Source: Propionivibrio dicarboxylicus
GTDB lineage: Bacteria > Pseudomonadota > Gammaproteobacteria > Burkholderiales > Rhodocyclaceae
Reading direction: 5' to 3'
Assembly (NCBI GenBank): GCA_945902805.1
Contig: CAMDMZ010000009.1
Span: forward strand, 52,334 to 116,333
Length of the DNA stretch: 64,000 bases
In this document: positions 17,158 to 26,917 of the stretch, piece by piece
How positions within the stretch are numbered: position 1 is the first letter of the stretch
Layout: every line of letters begins with the position of its first letter
Position numbers and translations under genes: made by a program
The notes under the pieces: generated by a model
Told to the model about the DNA's origin: nothing
What the model saw: the letters and a program-made list of their open reading frames with translations, nothing else
The model's database searches: none

Positions 17158-17766
17158 GTGCAACTCGTCTGTCTCGACCTCGAAGGTGTCCTTGTTCCGG
17201 AAATCTGGATCGAATTCGCCCGTCGCACCGGCATTCCGGAATTGCGCCGCACCACGCGCGACGAGCCGAACTACGACACGCTGATGAAGTATCGGCTGGA
17301 CCTGCTCAAACAGCACAAGCTTGGCTTGCCGGATATTCAGAAGGTCATCAGCGACATGGGACCAATGACGGGTGCCAAGGATTTTCTCGATGCCCTGCGC
17401 CGTGACTATCAGGTGATCATCCTTTCCGACACCTTTTACGAATTTGCCATGCCCTTGATGGCGCAGCTCGGCATGCCCGCGCTGTTCTGCCATAAGCTGG
17501 AAGCGGACGCTAACGGTTTCCTGGTCAATTACCACCTGCGCATGCCGAACCAGAAGATGGAGGCCGTCAAGCGCTTCAAGGAAATCAACTTCAAGGTCAT
17601 CGCTGCGGGTGATAGCTACAACGATACCGCGATGTTGGCCGAAGCCCACGCCGGCATCCTGTTCCATCCGCCGCAGAACGTAATCGACGAGTTCCCGCAA
17701 TTCCCGGTGACCATGAACTACGCCGAACTGCGCGCCGAGATCGACAAAGCCTCGGCCAAAATCTGA
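17158..17766 (+). CDS. thrH: ThrH phosphoserine phosphatase / homoserine phosphotransferase (HAD)
   Basis: A 202-aa HAD-superfamily enzyme. The Pseudomonas relative has phosphoserine phosphatase activity and can transfer the phosphate to homoserine. Motif I is CLDLEGVLVPE with nucleophile Asp7, the unusual DLEG form characteristic of ThrH; motif II is ILSDTFYEF, then a lysine in NQKMEAVKRF and motif IV AAGDSYNDTAML. The start is GTG at 17158, 8 nt after TTGGAG. Its TGA shares one base with the purU ATG, so the two are co-translated. Confidence 0.93.
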   Translation: MQLVCLDLEGVLVPEIWIEFARRTGIPELRRTTRDEPNYDTLMKYRLDLLKQHKLGLPDIQKVISDMGPMTGAKDFLDALRRDYQVIILSDTFYEFAMPLMAQLGMPALFCHKLEADANGFLVNYHLRMPNQKMEAVKRFKEINFKVIAAGDSYNDTAMLAEAHAGILFHPPQNVIDEFPQFPVTMNYAELRAEIDKASAKI

Positions 17767-18638
17767 TGCATCGCGACCGTTTCTACACGCTATCGGCTTC
17801 TTGCCCCGATCAAGTCGGCATCATCGCCTGTGTCACCGGCTTCATCGCCGAGCACAAGGGCTGGATACTCGAATCGAGCTTTCATTCCGACGAGATGACG
17901 GAACAACGCGCGGCGCGCTACTTCATCCGCATCGAGGTCAAGGCCGATTCGCTGCCCTTCATGCTGACCGAGTTCCGCGAACGCTTCCGGCCGATCGCCG
18001 AATCACTGCAGATGGACTGGCGGATCAATGATTCGGCCGTCAAGAAGCGCGTCGTCCTGATGGTCAGCAAACAGGAACACTGCCTCTACGATCTGCTGGC
18101 GCGCTGGCAGTCGAAGGAACTTGACATTGAAATCCCCTGCGTGATTTCCAATCACGATACGTTCAAGGGTTTCGTTGAATGGCATGGCATTCCCTTCCAT
18201 CATGTGCCGGTCACGGCCGAGACCAAAGTGCAGGCCTTTGCCGAGGTGCAACGTCTATTTGAGGAATCGCACGGCGATACCATGGTGCTGGCGCGCTACA
18301 TGCAGATTCTTTCGCCTGAACTGTGCGCCGCGCATCCGGGCAAGATCCTCAACATCCACCATAGTTTCCTGCCCAGTTTCGTCGGTGCCAAGCCGTACCA
18401 TCAGGCCTATCAACGCGGCGTCAAACTAATCGGCGCCACCTGCCATTACGTTACCGCCGACCTCGACCAAGGCCCCATCATCGAGCAGGACGTGATCCGC
18501 ATCGACCACTCGGACTCACCCAACGACATGGTGCGCTACGGCAAGGACATCGAGAAAACCGTGCTGGCGCGCGGCCTGCGCTATCACCTTGAGGATCGCG
18601 TACTCACCCACGGCAACAAGACTGTAGTTTTCCGGTAA
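17766..18638 (+). CDS. purU: Formyltetrahydrofolate deformylase PurU
   Basis: PurU hydrolyses 10-formyl-tetrahydrofolate to formate and tetrahydrofolate, balancing the one-carbon pool and supplying formate to PurT. The 290-aa protein has an N-terminal ACT domain (LSASCPDQVGIIACVTGFIAEH region) and a C-terminal formyltransferase-type catalytic domain with NIHHSFLPSFVGAKPYHQAY, GATCHYV and DQGPIIEQD. Its length matches the family (about 280-290). PurT is encoded 6 kb downstream. It overlaps thrH by one base. Confidence 0.95.
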   Translation: MHRDRFYTLSASCPDQVGIIACVTGFIAEHKGWILESSFHSDEMTEQRAARYFIRIEVKADSLPFMLTEFRERFRPIAESLQMDWRINDSAVKKRVVLMVSKQEHCLYDLLARWQSKELDIEIPCVISNHDTFKGFVEWHGIPFHHVPVTAETKVQAFAEVQRLFEESHGDTMVLARYMQILSPELCAAHPGKILNIHHSFLPSFVGAKPYHQAYQRGVKLIGATCHYVTADLDQGPIIEQDVIRIDHSDSPNDMVRYGKDIEKTVLARGLRYHLEDRVLTHGNKTVVFR

Positions 18639-18647
18639 ACATTGATC

Positions 18648-19088
18648 ATGAAAATTGCCCAGACTTTCGTTCTTTTTACTGCGCTGTTGGCTGGGGTGGC
18701 CGGGGTGGCTGATGCCCAAGATCAGCGTCAGTCCGTCCAATTGCCGCCCGCTGCGCAGGAATCACTGCGTGTCGAGATGCTGGACAACATGCTGGCCATC
18801 AATGGCATCCTCGAACTGATGGCCACCGGCAAAACCAAGGAAGCCGGCCAGTTGGCGGAAACCGCACTTGGCCGATCCGCCCAGGGCAAAAACCGACAAA
18901 AACCGTTCGATGCGCGTCCCGGACCGCACATGCCGCCGGCCATGCACGACATTGGTCTCGACGGCCACCGCGCCGCCAGCGAGTTTGCCAAAGTCGCCAG
19001 CGCCGGAGACCGAGAACAGGCCATTGCCTTGCTGCCGAAATTGACCGGCGCCTGTGTCGCCTGTCATTACTCCTACCGAACTCGGTAA
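18648..19088 (+). CDS. Periplasmic c-type cytochrome (class II/c'-like)
   Basis: A 146-aa exported protein. Residues 1-23 form a signal peptide ending ADA. A single heme-binding motif CVACH lies near the C-terminus (136-140), followed by only YSYRTR; C-terminal CxxCH in a helical protein of this size is the layout of class II cytochromes (c', c556). Helices with HMPPAMHDIGLDGHRAASEFAK precede it. The ATG at 18648 is used; an upstream TTG would add two residues. It follows purU after 9 bp. The electron partner is unknown. Confidence 0.75.
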   Translation: MKIAQTFVLFTALLAGVAGVADAQDQRQSVQLPPAAQESLRVEMLDNMLAINGILELMATGKTKEAGQLAETALGRSAQGKNRQKPFDARPGPHMPPAMHDIGLDGHRAASEFAKVASAGDREQAIALLPKLTGACVACHYSYRTR

Positions 19089-19106
19089 CGACACCGCCGC
19101 TAGCGT

Positions 19107-19400
19107 TCAGGCGTCGGTCGGCGGCTTCTTCGCTGGCCGCTGCAAAGTCACTACCTTGGCCTTACGTGGCTGATCCGGGTACATCGGCTTCTCGTTGGTA
19201 GCGCGCCCGGCTTCTTCCGTCAGCTCCTTTTCGCGCTCGGCAATCAGGCCGAACAGGTCACGAATATCGTGAATCGTGCTTTCCTGCAGCGGGTGCTGTT
19301 CGCCGGCTGCGGGTGTGGTGTCCTTGACGATATTCGCCAACACTTTGCGCAGCACACGCAGGATGCGCTGTTCCTTGCTCAATCCGTCGAGATGTTCCAT
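19107..19400 (-). CDS. Hypothetical 97-aa protein
   Basis: I cannot name this family. It starts MEHLDGLSKEQRILRVLRK, is predominantly helical and charged, contains FGLIAEREKELTEEAGR, and has a basic, proline-rich C-terminus (RKAKVVTLQRPAKK). There is no signal peptide or membrane segment. A purine-rich GGAAGCGGAAG stretch precedes the ATG. It converges on the cytochrome gene and is divergent from the aminotransferase. Codon use resembles its neighbours. Confidence 0.65.
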   Translation of the reverse strand: MEHLDGLSKEQRILRVLRKVLANIVKDTTPAAGEQHPLQESTIHDIRDLFGLIAEREKELTEEAGRATNEKPMYPDQPRKAKVVTLQRPAKKPPTDA

Positions 19401-19487
19401 TGGCTTCCGCTTCCTTTATCCGCTGTTTCGATGTTTGTGATTGCTCATGATAATCTTCCGCGCTCAATAAGAACCAAGGAGAAGTCT

Positions 19488-20612
19488 GTGCCCAGCCTAT
19501 TGCCCCATATCGAACCCGATGGTCTACTCGAATACTCGGTGGTCTATACCGACCGAGCCTACAACCATATGTCACCCACCTTCATGGGTGCAATGCGCGA
19601 CATCTCGGCCATGCTCAAGCAAGTCTATGGTGCCCGGTCCGTGGTCATCGTTCCTGGCAGCGGCACCTTCGGCATGGAAGCGGTGGCGCGTCAGTTTGCG
19701 GCAGGAAAGAAGTGTCTGGTCATCCGCAACGGCTGGTTCAGCTTCCGCTGGAGCCAGATCCTCGAAATGGGCAACATTCCCGCGTCGACGACCGTAATGA
19801 AAGCACGCCGTGTCACCGATGCCCATCAAGCCGCCTTCGCACCGCCGCCGATTGCCGAAGTCGTCGCCGCCATTCAAGAGCAGAAACCCGATCTGGTCTT
19901 TGCCCCCCACGTGGAAACCTCGTCCGGCATGCTGTTGCCCGACGACTACCTCAAAGCCATCGCCGATGCTGTACATGCCGTCGGCGGTATGTTCGTGCTC
20001 GACTGCATCGCTTCCGGCACGATCTGGGTCAATATGGTCGACACTGGCGTCGATATCCTGATCAGCGCACCGCAAAAAGGCTGGAGCGGGTCGCCCTGTT
20101 GTGGCCTGGTGATGCTCGGCGACGAGGCAAGAAAGCGCATCGATGCCACCACCACCAGCAGTTTTGCCTGCGACCTGAAGAAATGGCTGCAGATCATGGA
20201 AGCCTACGAAGCCGGCGGCTTTGCTTACCACGCCACCATGCCGACCGATTCGCTGGTCAGTCTGCGAGACACCATGCGCGAAGCGGAAGCTCACGGCTTT
20301 GCCGCACTCAAGTCGGCACAACAAACGCTCGGCGACAAGGTGCGGGCGCTGCTGGTCGCCCGTGGCTACAAGAGCGTTGCGGCGGAAGGTTTCCAGGCTC
20401 CCGGCGTCGTTGTCAGCTACACCGACGACATGGAAACGCACACCGGCAAGAAATTTGCCGCCAAGGGTCTGCAGATCGCCCCCGGCGTGCCGCTGCAATG
20501 CGACGAACCGGCCGATTTTCGTAGCTTCCGCATCGGCTTGTTCGGGCTCGACAAATTACTCAATGTCGAGCGCACCGTAAACACGTTGGAAACGGCAATG
20601 GATCAGCTCTGA
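19488..20612 (+). CDS. Class V aminotransferase (alanine-glyoxylate or serine-glyoxylate type)
   Basis: A 374-aa PLP enzyme of fold type I, class V. It shows [19 protein letters not shown] (cofactor phosphate region), [25 protein letters not shown] (Asp contacting the pyridine nitrogen) and SAPQKGWSG, in which the lysine is the likely Schiff base residue. I start it at the GTG at 19488 because AAGGAG ends 6 nt upstream. Substrate is inferred; alanine, serine or phosphonate substrates are possible. Its end overlaps the end of lgt by 10 bp. Confidence 0.85.
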   Translation: MPSLLPHIEPDGLLEYSVVYTDRAYNHMSPTFMGAMRDISAMLKQVYGARSVVIVPGSGTFGMEAVARQFAAGKKCLVIRNGWFSFRWSQILEMGNIPASTTVMKARRVTDAHQAAFAPPPIAEVVAAIQEQKPDLVFAPHVETSSGMLLPDDYLKAIADAVHAVGGMFVLDCIASGTIWVNMVDTGVDILISAPQKGWSGSPCCGLVMLGDEARKRIDATTTSSFACDLKKWLQIMEAYEAGGFAYHATMPTDSLVSLRDTMREAEAHGFAALKSAQQTLGDKVRALLVARGYKSVAAEGFQAPGVVVSYTDDMETHTGKKFAAKGLQIAPGVPLQCDEPADFRSFRIGLFGLDKLLNVERTVNTLETAMDQL

Positions 20613-21382
20613 CGCCGACGCAGGAGATAAATACCGAACAGGATCATCGGCACGCTCAGCCACTGTCCCATGCTCACCACATAGGACACGCCGAAAATGC
20701 CATGATCCGGCTCGCGGAAGAACTCGGCGAGAAAGCGTAGTACGCCGTAACCGATCAGAAACATGCCGGACACCTGCCCAACTCCGCGTTGGCGCGCCGA
20801 AAAAATCCATAGCACCACGAATAGCAGCAAGCCCTCGCCGGCGGCCTGATAGAGCGGCGACGGGTGCCGTGGCATGGCATCGACGTTGGGAAAAACCATC
20901 GCCCATGGTAAGGATCGGTCGGCCACACGGCCCCACAGTTCACCGTTGATGAAATTGCCGATCCGGCCCGCCATCAGACCCAGCGGCACCAGCGGCGCAA
21001 TGAAATCGGTGACCTGAAAGAAACTCTTGCCACTCTTGCGACCCCAGAGCGCCATCGCCACCAGCACACCCAGGAAGCCGCCATGAAAACTCATGCCGCC
21101 CTTCCACACCGCGAGAATTTCCAGCGGATGCTGCAGGTAATAACCCGGCTCGTAGAAGATCACCTGTCCGAGACGGCCACCGAGAATCACTCCCAGCACG
21201 CCATAAAACAACAGGTCATCCAGATCGGTCGCCTTCATGCCATGCCAGGGCTGGGCGAGCGCGCGCCGCTTGCCCAGATACAGAAAGGCGACGAAGCCGG
21301 CGAGGTACATCAACCCGTACCATCGAACAGCCAGTGGTCCGAGTGAAATCGCGATGGGATCAAATTGGGGATGAATAAGCAT
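20603..21382 (-). CDS. lgt: Prolipoprotein diacylglyceryl transferase Lgt
   Basis: Lgt moves the diacylglyceryl group of phosphatidylglycerol onto the lipobox cysteine of prolipoproteins in the inner membrane. The 259-aa protein has about seven membrane spans and the family signatures [48 protein letters not shown] and [14 protein letters not shown], the last being the Lgt signature with the essential arginine. It stands alone, convergent with the aminotransferase gene. Confidence 0.96.
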   Translation of the reverse strand: MLIHPQFDPIAISLGPLAVRWYGLMYLAGFVAFLYLGKRRALAQPWHGMKATDLDDLLFYGVLGVILGGRLGQVIFYEPGYYLQHPLEILAVWKGGMSFHGGFLGVLVAMALWGRKSGKSFFQVTDFIAPLVPLGLMAGRIGNFINGELWGRVADRSLPWAMVFPNVDAMPRHPSPLYQAAGEGLLLFVVLWIFSARQRGVGQVSGMFLIGYGVLRFLAEFFREPDHGIFGVSYVVSMGQWLSVPMILFGIYLLRRRQS

Positions 21383-21497
21383 GACAGGTCAGTTCGGCAC
21401 GAGGTATCTTCCAGGTATCGGCATGGGGTTCCCGAATACTGACGAAGATTTGAATTGAAGGCGAAGCAGGATACAACGCGGCGGCGTCGCGCCGGGC

Positions 21498-22235
21498 TCA
21501 CACACGCAGCTTGTTCCAGACCGTTTCAAACCCGATGGCAAGCAGGTCGGTGATATCGGTCGTCAGCAGATTTCCCTCACCGCGCTGTTGCCGGCTGCGA
21601 CTGCGCTCACTTTCAGCTTGAAGCAGGGTTGCGGCGACGAGATTCGGGTCTGGCGGGGCGGAGGCTTTCAGCGCGGATTGCTCATAGCGTACCAGTGCCT
21701 GCTCCACCGCCCCCGGATCAAGGATGGCGATCGGCGCACGGCAATGGGTACAGGCGCTGTCATGGCGAATATCCACCGGGCCGCCACACCCCGTGCAACG
21801 CACTGTCCCGATCTGTGCCGCCAGTTCCTTGATCTCATGGCCGAGCAGTTGGCGCACGAAGCCCTTTTCGATCATGAACTGACCAAAGGTGATGAAGCGG
21901 CCGTGTTGCTCCAGGCAACGCAGATAGTTGAAGATGCCACTTTTCACCCGGTCTTGCGACGGCACCATCGGCTCGGCACAGCGTGGGCATAACAAACGGA
22001 CAGCGAGTGGCAAGCGCTGATCGTCGCGGTGTTGATGCAGCAACTTGAACAGCGTGATGACACCCTGTGGCGCCAATTGCAGACTTTCAAATTCATCGAA
22101 CCAGATGCCTTGGCAGGAAAAACACAGATCAAGCTCGACCTCGCCACGGATCTTGCGCGGAAACTCCGCGCGCACCATCGGTGCACGGCAGGATGGGCAG
22201 GCAGTCGGGGCAGGATGGGACGGGGTGGGCAACAT
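21498..22235 (-). CDS. Zinc-ribbon (TFIIB-like) protein of unknown function
   Basis: A 245-aa soluble protein with three cysteine pairs groups: CPSCRAPM with CFSCQGIWFDEFE (TFIIB-type zinc ribbon, residues about 13-50), CPRCAEPM (about 83) and CTGCGGPV with CTHCRAPI. Such proteins are usually annotated zf-TFIIB domain proteins; no activity is established. I start it at 22235, where GGAG lies 8 nt upstream and the preceding gene ends 4 bp away, so it is co-translated with the DUF1615 lipoprotein gene. Confidence 0.75.
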   Translation of the reverse strand: MLPTPSHPAPTACPSCRAPMVRAEFPRKIRGEVELDLCFSCQGIWFDEFESLQLAPQGVITLFKLLHQHRDDQRLPLAVRLLCPRCAEPMVPSQDRVKSGIFNYLRCLEQHGRFITFGQFMIEKGFVRQLLGHEIKELAAQIGTVRCTGCGGPVDIRHDSACTHCRAPIAILDPGAVEQALVRYEQSALKASAPPDPNLVAATLLQAESERSRSRQQRGEGNLLTTDITDLLAIGFETVWNKLRV

Positions 22236-22239
22236 TGTG

Positions 22240-23409
22240 TTAGCTCCGTGGCTGTATCGGCGTTGCGCTACGTGCGACGCATTTTCGATGCCGCTCATCC
22301 ACCCGGTTGGCGAACCATTCGGTCGTTAGCTTGCGCGTGATCTTCGGGCTCTTCAGGGCGATGCGTGGCAGCAAGGCGCTCGGTATGGCCTTGCCTTCCC
22401 TGCGCTCGGCCAGATCCATGACGCGCCGGTAGAGTGTGCTGCGCTCGAATTCCGGGTTGGTGCCGAGCGCCAGGGCGGCGCGAATTTCACCGTGATCCAG
22501 ATCAAGGTGCTTGGCCAGCGAGCGCACCGCCAGTTCCGTATTGCCCGGAGTGTTTTCGTCCTCGTCGCCTTGGCGCACAAGATCGCCATCGAGATCCAGG
22601 GGAATCCCTGATGCGAGGCTGACAGCATTCTGGAACGCCGCATTGCGACTGGCGTAACGTCCAGCGTTGAAATCGGCAAAACGATAGAGAGGCTTGTCGT
22701 ACGCGGCCGGATAGTCGAGCAAATGGGCAATACCGAAATACAGGCCGCCGCGCCGCGTGAAGACTTCGTGGCGAATCGAGTCCGGCACGGGATAGGGATA
22801 CGCGCGCTGCTGCACGTGGCGTTCGGCGAAAGCAATGCTGACCTGCATCGGGCCGCCGGTACGCACCGGATTCCAACGCGCGAACAGGCGCTTTCCCATT
22901 GGCACACGGTCGATCAGGTCCTCGAAGATCAGGCTCAGTTCCCGTTCGGTCTTTGCCGTGTCGATCCTCTCGGCATAGCTCTTGCCGGTGGACGACGGGA
23001 GTTTCAAAGCCAGATGGACTGCCGCCGCAGGAATGCCCAGACGTTCGGCGCGGCCGTCAATTTCGTTCCAGGCAATCTGTCCCAGCTTGGGTACGCCCGG
23101 ATCGGCGCGGTAGCTCGACTCCTGCTCGGTCACCGCCAGCACGGCACAGATGTTCTCGACGGTAGGCGGGATTTCCAGCACTGCCAGGGCCGCATAGATA
23201 TCCACCGCCCACTCCGCACGATCCGGGGTAGTGGCCGGCATCAGGCTAACGATCTGCGCGCGGACGTCGGCGGGCCGCGGCGGCACCGCTTCGCGTAGCG
23301 GCAAATCGCTGGCGCAGCCGGCCAGCAACGCAACGCCGAGCACGACCAGCGCATTGCCTGCCTGATCAAGCAGCGACGAGAGCCGAGAGAAGCCGGAAAG
23401 TGGGTTCAT
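22240..23409 (-). CDS. DUF1615 lipoprotein
   Basis: A 389-aa protein of the DUF1615 family. The N-terminus has a hydrophobic stretch ending LLAGC (about residue 32), a lipobox, so it should be membrane anchored after processing by Lgt. Conserved blocks include AVTEQESSYRADPGVPKLGQIAW, which resembles the glutamate-containing start of lytic transglycosylase-like folds, and NPVRTGGPMQVSIAFAE. A cell wall role is therefore possible but not shown. It precedes the zinc-ribbon gene by 4 bp. Confidence 0.78.
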   Translation of the reverse strand: MNPLSGFSRLSSLLDQAGNALVVLGVALLAGCASDLPLREAVPPRPADVRAQIVSLMPATTPDRAEWAVDIYAALAVLEIPPTVENICAVLAVTEQESSYRADPGVPKLGQIAWNEIDGRAERLGIPAAAVHLALKLPSSTGKSYAERIDTAKTERELSLIFEDLIDRVPMGKRLFARWNPVRTGGPMQVSIAFAERHVQQRAYPYPVPDSIRHEVFTRRGGLYFGIAHLLDYPAAYDKPLYRFADFNAGRYASRNAAFQNAVSLASGIPLDLDGDLVRQGDEDENTPGNTELAVRSLAKHLDLDHGEIRAALALGTNPEFERSTLYRRVMDLAERREGKAIPSALLPRIALKSPKITRKLTTEWFANRVDERHRKCVARSATPIQPRS

Positions 23410-23442
23410 GCGCGCAACGCCAAAGTAGGGTTCCGGTGAACT

Positions 23443-24348
23443 TTAGGGCAAATCGGCGGGGATGACTCGTTTCGGCGGACGCGCGCCCAGGACCGCGCCC
23501 ACAGTGACCGCAGCAAGCCCGGCCAACGTGAGTGCCGACAGCGGTTCGCCCAACACCGGTACCGCAGCGACGGCCGACAAGCCGGGGACCACGGCCATCA
23601 GCAAGGCCACCGCTTGTGGTCCGAGGTGGCGCACGGCCAGCGTGTAGGTGAGCATGGCGATGAAAACCACCAGCACGCCCTGATAGAGCGCCTGCATCAG
23701 AATCTCGCCACCCGGCGCCTGATCCATGGTGCTGGGCAAGAACAGCCACCAGAGGGGCAGATAGACGATGGCGCTGGCTAGGGTGACACTCACCGTGGCC
23801 GTCAGCGGCGGTAGCGGATGCTGGCGCAGCAGCAGTGTGAATATCGCCCACGAGCTTGAACCGCAAAGAAACAGCAGATCGCCAACCAGCTGCATGCCGG
23901 TGAGTGAGGGGCCGTGCGACAGGGTGTCGGCGGCGGTAAGCAGGATGCCGGCGAAAACAAAGCCGAGGGCAATGCGTTGCGCCCGCGACGGGGTCTGTTT
24001 GAGCCAGAGCCAGGCGATGACGGCAGTTTCGAAGGGCAAAGCACCGGGCAGCAATACCGAGGCATGGGCGGCCGGCGCCATACGGAAAGCGGCATACACG
24101 GCCGTCGCGTAGCCGATGCCACCGAAGAGCGAGAAGAGCGCCAGCACCTTGAGCGGCGGCAATGTGACTCGCGGCAGGAAGAACAAGGCAATCGCGGCAC
24201 CCACGCCGAAGCGCAAGGCAGTGACATCAAAACCGGTAAGCACGCCCTTGCCGCCAGCGCGGGTGACAAGGATGAAACCGGTCCAGATGCAGATCGTCGC
24301 CACGACGGCGATCCATCCGGTGCGTGGCAGCGACGTGACCGACTTCAT
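23443..24348 (-). CDS. EamA/DMT-family transporter
   Basis: A 301-aa inner membrane protein with about ten hydrophobic segments in two EamA halves; the halves show GFDVTALRFGVGAA and ALLMAVVPGLSAVAAVPVLGEPLS, the last being the usual end-of-repeat signature. Members export amino acids, nucleosides or other metabolites; the substrate is not predictable here. It starts 13 bp after the flavin reductase stop and is likely co-transcribed with it. Confidence 0.85.
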   Translation of the reverse strand: MKSVTSLPRTGWIAVVATICIWTGFILVTRAGGKGVLTGFDVTALRFGVGAAIALFFLPRVTLPPLKVLALFSLFGGIGYATAVYAAFRMAPAAHASVLLPGALPFETAVIAWLWLKQTPSRAQRIALGFVFAGILLTAADTLSHGPSLTGMQLVGDLLFLCGSSSWAIFTLLLRQHPLPPLTATVSVTLASAIVYLPLWWLFLPSTMDQAPGGEILMQALYQGVLVVFIAMLTYTLAVRHLGPQAVALLMAVVPGLSAVAAVPVLGEPLSALTLAGLAAVTVGAVLGARPPKRVIPADLP

Positions 24349-24361
24349 GGCGCTTGATGGT

Positions 24362-24880
24362 TCAGGAGCGCGGCGTCAATTCAGCGTAGGCACCGCGATG
24401 AAAAATCAAGGGCTGCCGATCAGCACGGCGGAATTGCTCAATGCGGCCGATGAAAATAACGTGATCGCCACCTTCATGGTACGCCTCGTTGCGGCACTCG
24501 AACCAGGCCGCGCAACCGGGCAGCAGCGCCGTCCCACCAGCACCGACTTTCCAGTCGATATCGGCAAACTTGTCGCTCTTCGACTTGGCAAAGCGCTGCG
24601 AAATCTCCGCCTGGTCGGCGGCCAGCACATTCACGGCGAAGTGCGTGGCGTTGCGAAAAGCGGCCAGCGAAGCCGAGCCGAGGCTCAAGCTCCAGAGCAC
24701 CAAGGGCGGATCGAGCGATACCGAGGCGAAGGAATTGACCGTCAGGCCAACCGGTTGATCGCCTTGATCAGGGCCACCGGACGCGGTGATCACGGTGACG
24801 CCCGTGGCGAATTCGCCAAGGGCCTGGCGCAGCGTTAGGGTGTCGGCGCTGTTGTAGCTGTGGGCGGGAGGGGGGCTCAT
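24362..24880 (-). CDS. Flavin reductase-like FMN-binding protein
   Basis: A 172-aa protein of the flavin reductase family (FMN-binding split barrel). [48 protein letters not shown] and a late HVIFIGRIE are the classic blocks of short-chain flavin reductases that feed reduced FMN/FAD to monooxygenases. ATG at 24880 is chosen since alignments begin just after it. The stretch KVGAGGTA within the conserved W..G..G..LL region is encoded by a copy of the 25-bp repeat. Divergent from purT; no monooxygenase partner is adjacent. Confidence 0.87.
   Translation of the reverse strand: MSPPPAHSYNSADTLTLRQALGEFATGVTVITASGGPDQGDQPVGLTVNSFASVSLDPPLVLWSLSLGSASLAAFRNATHFAVNVLAADQAEISQRFAKSKSDKFADIDWKVGAGGTALLPGCAAWFECRNEAYHEGGDHVIFIGRIEQFRRADRQPLIFHRGAYAELTPRS
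24528..24550 (+). repeat. Dispersed 25-bp repeat, copy 5 (in flavin reductase gene)
   Basis: CCCAC at 6-10, CAGCA, CCGAC, then only three Ts before CC. The host gene is on the minus strand, translated as KVGAGGTA. Confidence 0.85.
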
Positions 24881-24937
24881 GGAGGTCTCTGGCTTGGGGA
24901 TAGAATTGTTATTGATATTTTCAATTTGGAGCACACC

Positions 24938-26152
24938 ATGCAGCCTGGATTGACCCGCATTGGCACGCCCTTGTCGCCTTCCGCCACCCGCGTCATGCTG
25001 CTCGGCTGCGGCGAACTGGGCAAGGAGGTGATTATCGCATTGCAACGTCTGGGCTGCGAGGTGATCGGCGTGGATCGCTACCCGAATGCGCCCGGCATGC
25101 AGGTAGCGCATCGCAGTCACGTGATCTCGATGACCGACGGTGCCGCCTTGCGCGCATTGATCGAACAGGAAAAACCGCAATTGGTGGTACCGGAGATCGA
25201 GGCGATCGCCACGGCGACACTGGTCGAGATTGAAAGGGAAGGGCTCGCCGAGGTTATTCCTACCGCCCGTGCCGCCCAGTTGACGATGAATCGCGAAGGC
25301 ATCCGCCGCCTAGCCGCCGAGGACCTCAGCCTGGCAACCTCGTCCTATCGGTTTGCCGATTCGCTGGCCGAGTTACAAGCTGCGATTGATGGCGGAATCG
25401 GCTATCCGTGCGTGATCAAACCGGTCATGTCATCGTCTGGCAAGGGCCAGTCACTAATCAAATCCGCCGCCGATGTACAGAAGGCGTGGGATTACGCCCA
25501 GGCCGGCGGTCGCGTCGGTGCAGGGCGAATCATCGTCGAAGGCTTCATCGACTTTGACTACGAAATCACGCAACTGACCGTGCGGGCCGTGGGGAACTCG
25601 GGCGCCGTCGAGACCTTCTTCTGCGAACCCATCGGCCACGTACAGGTGAATGGCGACTACGTGGAGAGCTGGCAGCCGATGGCGATGACACCTACTGCCT
25701 TGCAGAAATCCCGCGACATCGCGGCAGCCATCACCGGCAATCTCGGCGGACGTGGCATCTTTGGCGTCGAACTCTTCGTCAAGGGTGACATGGTCTGGTT
25801 TTCGGAAGTCAGTCCGCGTCCGCACGACACAGGCTTGGTGACGCTGGCGACGCAACGACTCTCGGAATTTGAACTGCACGCGCGCGCCATTCTCGGCCTG
25901 CCGGTCGACACATCGATGCGCCGCCCGGGCGCCTCGGCCGTCATCTACGGCGGCCTCGAGGCAAAGGGCATCGCATATGAGGGCGCGACCGATGCCCTGC
26001 GGGTGCCGGAAACCGACCTGCGTCTGTTCGGTAAGCCGGAAAGTTTCGTCAAACGCCGCATGGGCGTTGCCGTGGCCACCGCCGAGACGACCGACGAAGC
26101 ACGGCAGCGCGCCAAGCTGGCGGCAAGCCGGGTAAAGCCTGTCCTGGCCTAG
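24938..26152 (+). CDS. purT: Formate-dependent phosphoribosylglycinamide formyltransferase PurT
   Basis: PurT is the ATP-grasp enzyme that makes formyl-GAR from GAR, formate and ATP in purine synthesis, bypassing the folate-dependent PurN. The 404-aa protein has [20 protein letters not shown] (N-terminal domain), [22 protein letters not shown] (ATP-binding glycine loop), [10 protein letters not shown] and [14 protein letters not shown], all PurT-specific. Start at 24938 with GGAG 8 nt upstream. Formate can come from the PurU encoded at 17766. Ends 4 bp inside the converging LysE gene. Confidence 0.96.
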   Translation: MQPGLTRIGTPLSPSATRVMLLGCGELGKEVIIALQRLGCEVIGVDRYPNAPGMQVAHRSHVISMTDGAALRALIEQEKPQLVVPEIEAIATATLVEIEREGLAEVIPTARAAQLTMNREGIRRLAAEDLSLATSSYRFADSLAELQAAIDGGIGYPCVIKPVMSSSGKGQSLIKSAADVQKAWDYAQAGGRVGAGRIIVEGFIDFDYEITQLTVRAVGNSGAVETFFCEPIGHVQVNGDYVESWQPMAMTPTALQKSRDIAAAITGNLGGRGIFGVELFVKGDMVWFSEVSPRPHDTGLVTLATQRLSEFELHARAILGLPVDTSMRRPGASAVIYGGLEAKGIAYEGATDALRVPETDLRLFGKPESFVKRRMGVAVATAETTDEARQRAKLAASRVKPVLA

Positions 26153-26787
26153 CCGCCACGCATTACGCCGGCAAGTTGCCAGGCCGCGAAGACCATCAGG
26201 AACAGGCCGGCGCCGCGATTGATCTGTTGCATGGCGCGCGGGCCGATCTTGTGCCGCAAGGTGGAAATGCCGAGGGCGAGCGTCAGCCACCATGCAGCGG
26301 ACCCGAAAAACACGCCCAGAACCATCACGCTGGCGGCTGCGGTGTCGGGTGCAGAGCGGCCGCCAAGGGCAGCGAAGACGGCGATGAAGGAAAGAATGGT
26401 TGCCGGATTCATCATCGTCAGCGCCAGCACAGAGACAAATGCCCTGATGGCACTCGTACCGGGATTGCCAACGCGGGAGTCGGCGGTCGCGGGTGTCGTG
26501 GTGGGCTTGGCGCGCCAGGTCTGAATGCCCAGCCAGGCGAGAAATCCCGCTCCGACAAACGTTAACGGCGTAGTGAGTGCGACGAACGACTGGGTCAGCG
26601 CCGATAAACCAAAAGCGCCGATCGCACCATAGCAGCCGTCGGCGACAGCGGCGCCGAGACCGCTGACGAAGCCGATCCGCATGCCGTGTGCCAGGGTGCG
26701 CTGGATGCACAGCAGGCCAATCGGCCCGACTGGTGCGGCGATCGAAAGACCGATCAGCGCGGCTTTGAAGAACAACAAAATGTCCAT
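26149..26787 (-). CDS. LysE-family amino acid exporter
   Basis: A 212-aa inner membrane protein with about six hydrophobic segments. The N-terminus [17 protein letters not shown] is the LysE/RhtB signature, and [10 protein letters not shown] is the second conserved helix block. It exports amino acids or small amines. The ATG at 26787 is chosen; one at 26799 would add four residues, and neither has a strong Shine-Dalgarno. It is divergent from an Lrp-type regulator, the common arrangement in which the regulator senses the exported amino acid. Confidence 0.87.
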   Translation of the reverse strand: MDILLFFKAALIGLSIAAPVGPIGLLCIQRTLAHGMRIGFVSGLGAAVADGCYGAIGAFGLSALTQSFVALTTPLTFVGAGFLAWLGIQTWRAKPTTTPATADSRVGNPGTSAIRAFVSVLALTMMNPATILSFIAVFAALGGRSAPDTAAASVMVLGVFFGSAAWWLTLALGISTLRHKIGPRAMQQINRGAGLFLMVFAAWQLAGVMRGG

Positions 26788-26917
26788 GGCGTGTTCCATG
26801 CAGTATCAACGAAGGCATTGTGCCCAAGCGCAAGACCGGTTTGAATGCTCTCGTTTAGGTGAGAACCCGCACTAGCCTTTATTATTTCGGTCAATATCAC
26901 CACTCGCCTGATTTGAT

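Noticed and set aside
25454..26833. 459-codon open frame antisense to purT and the LysE gene
   Set aside because: It crosses two recognised genes on the other strand, and its composition (Arg/His-rich) is typical of shadows.
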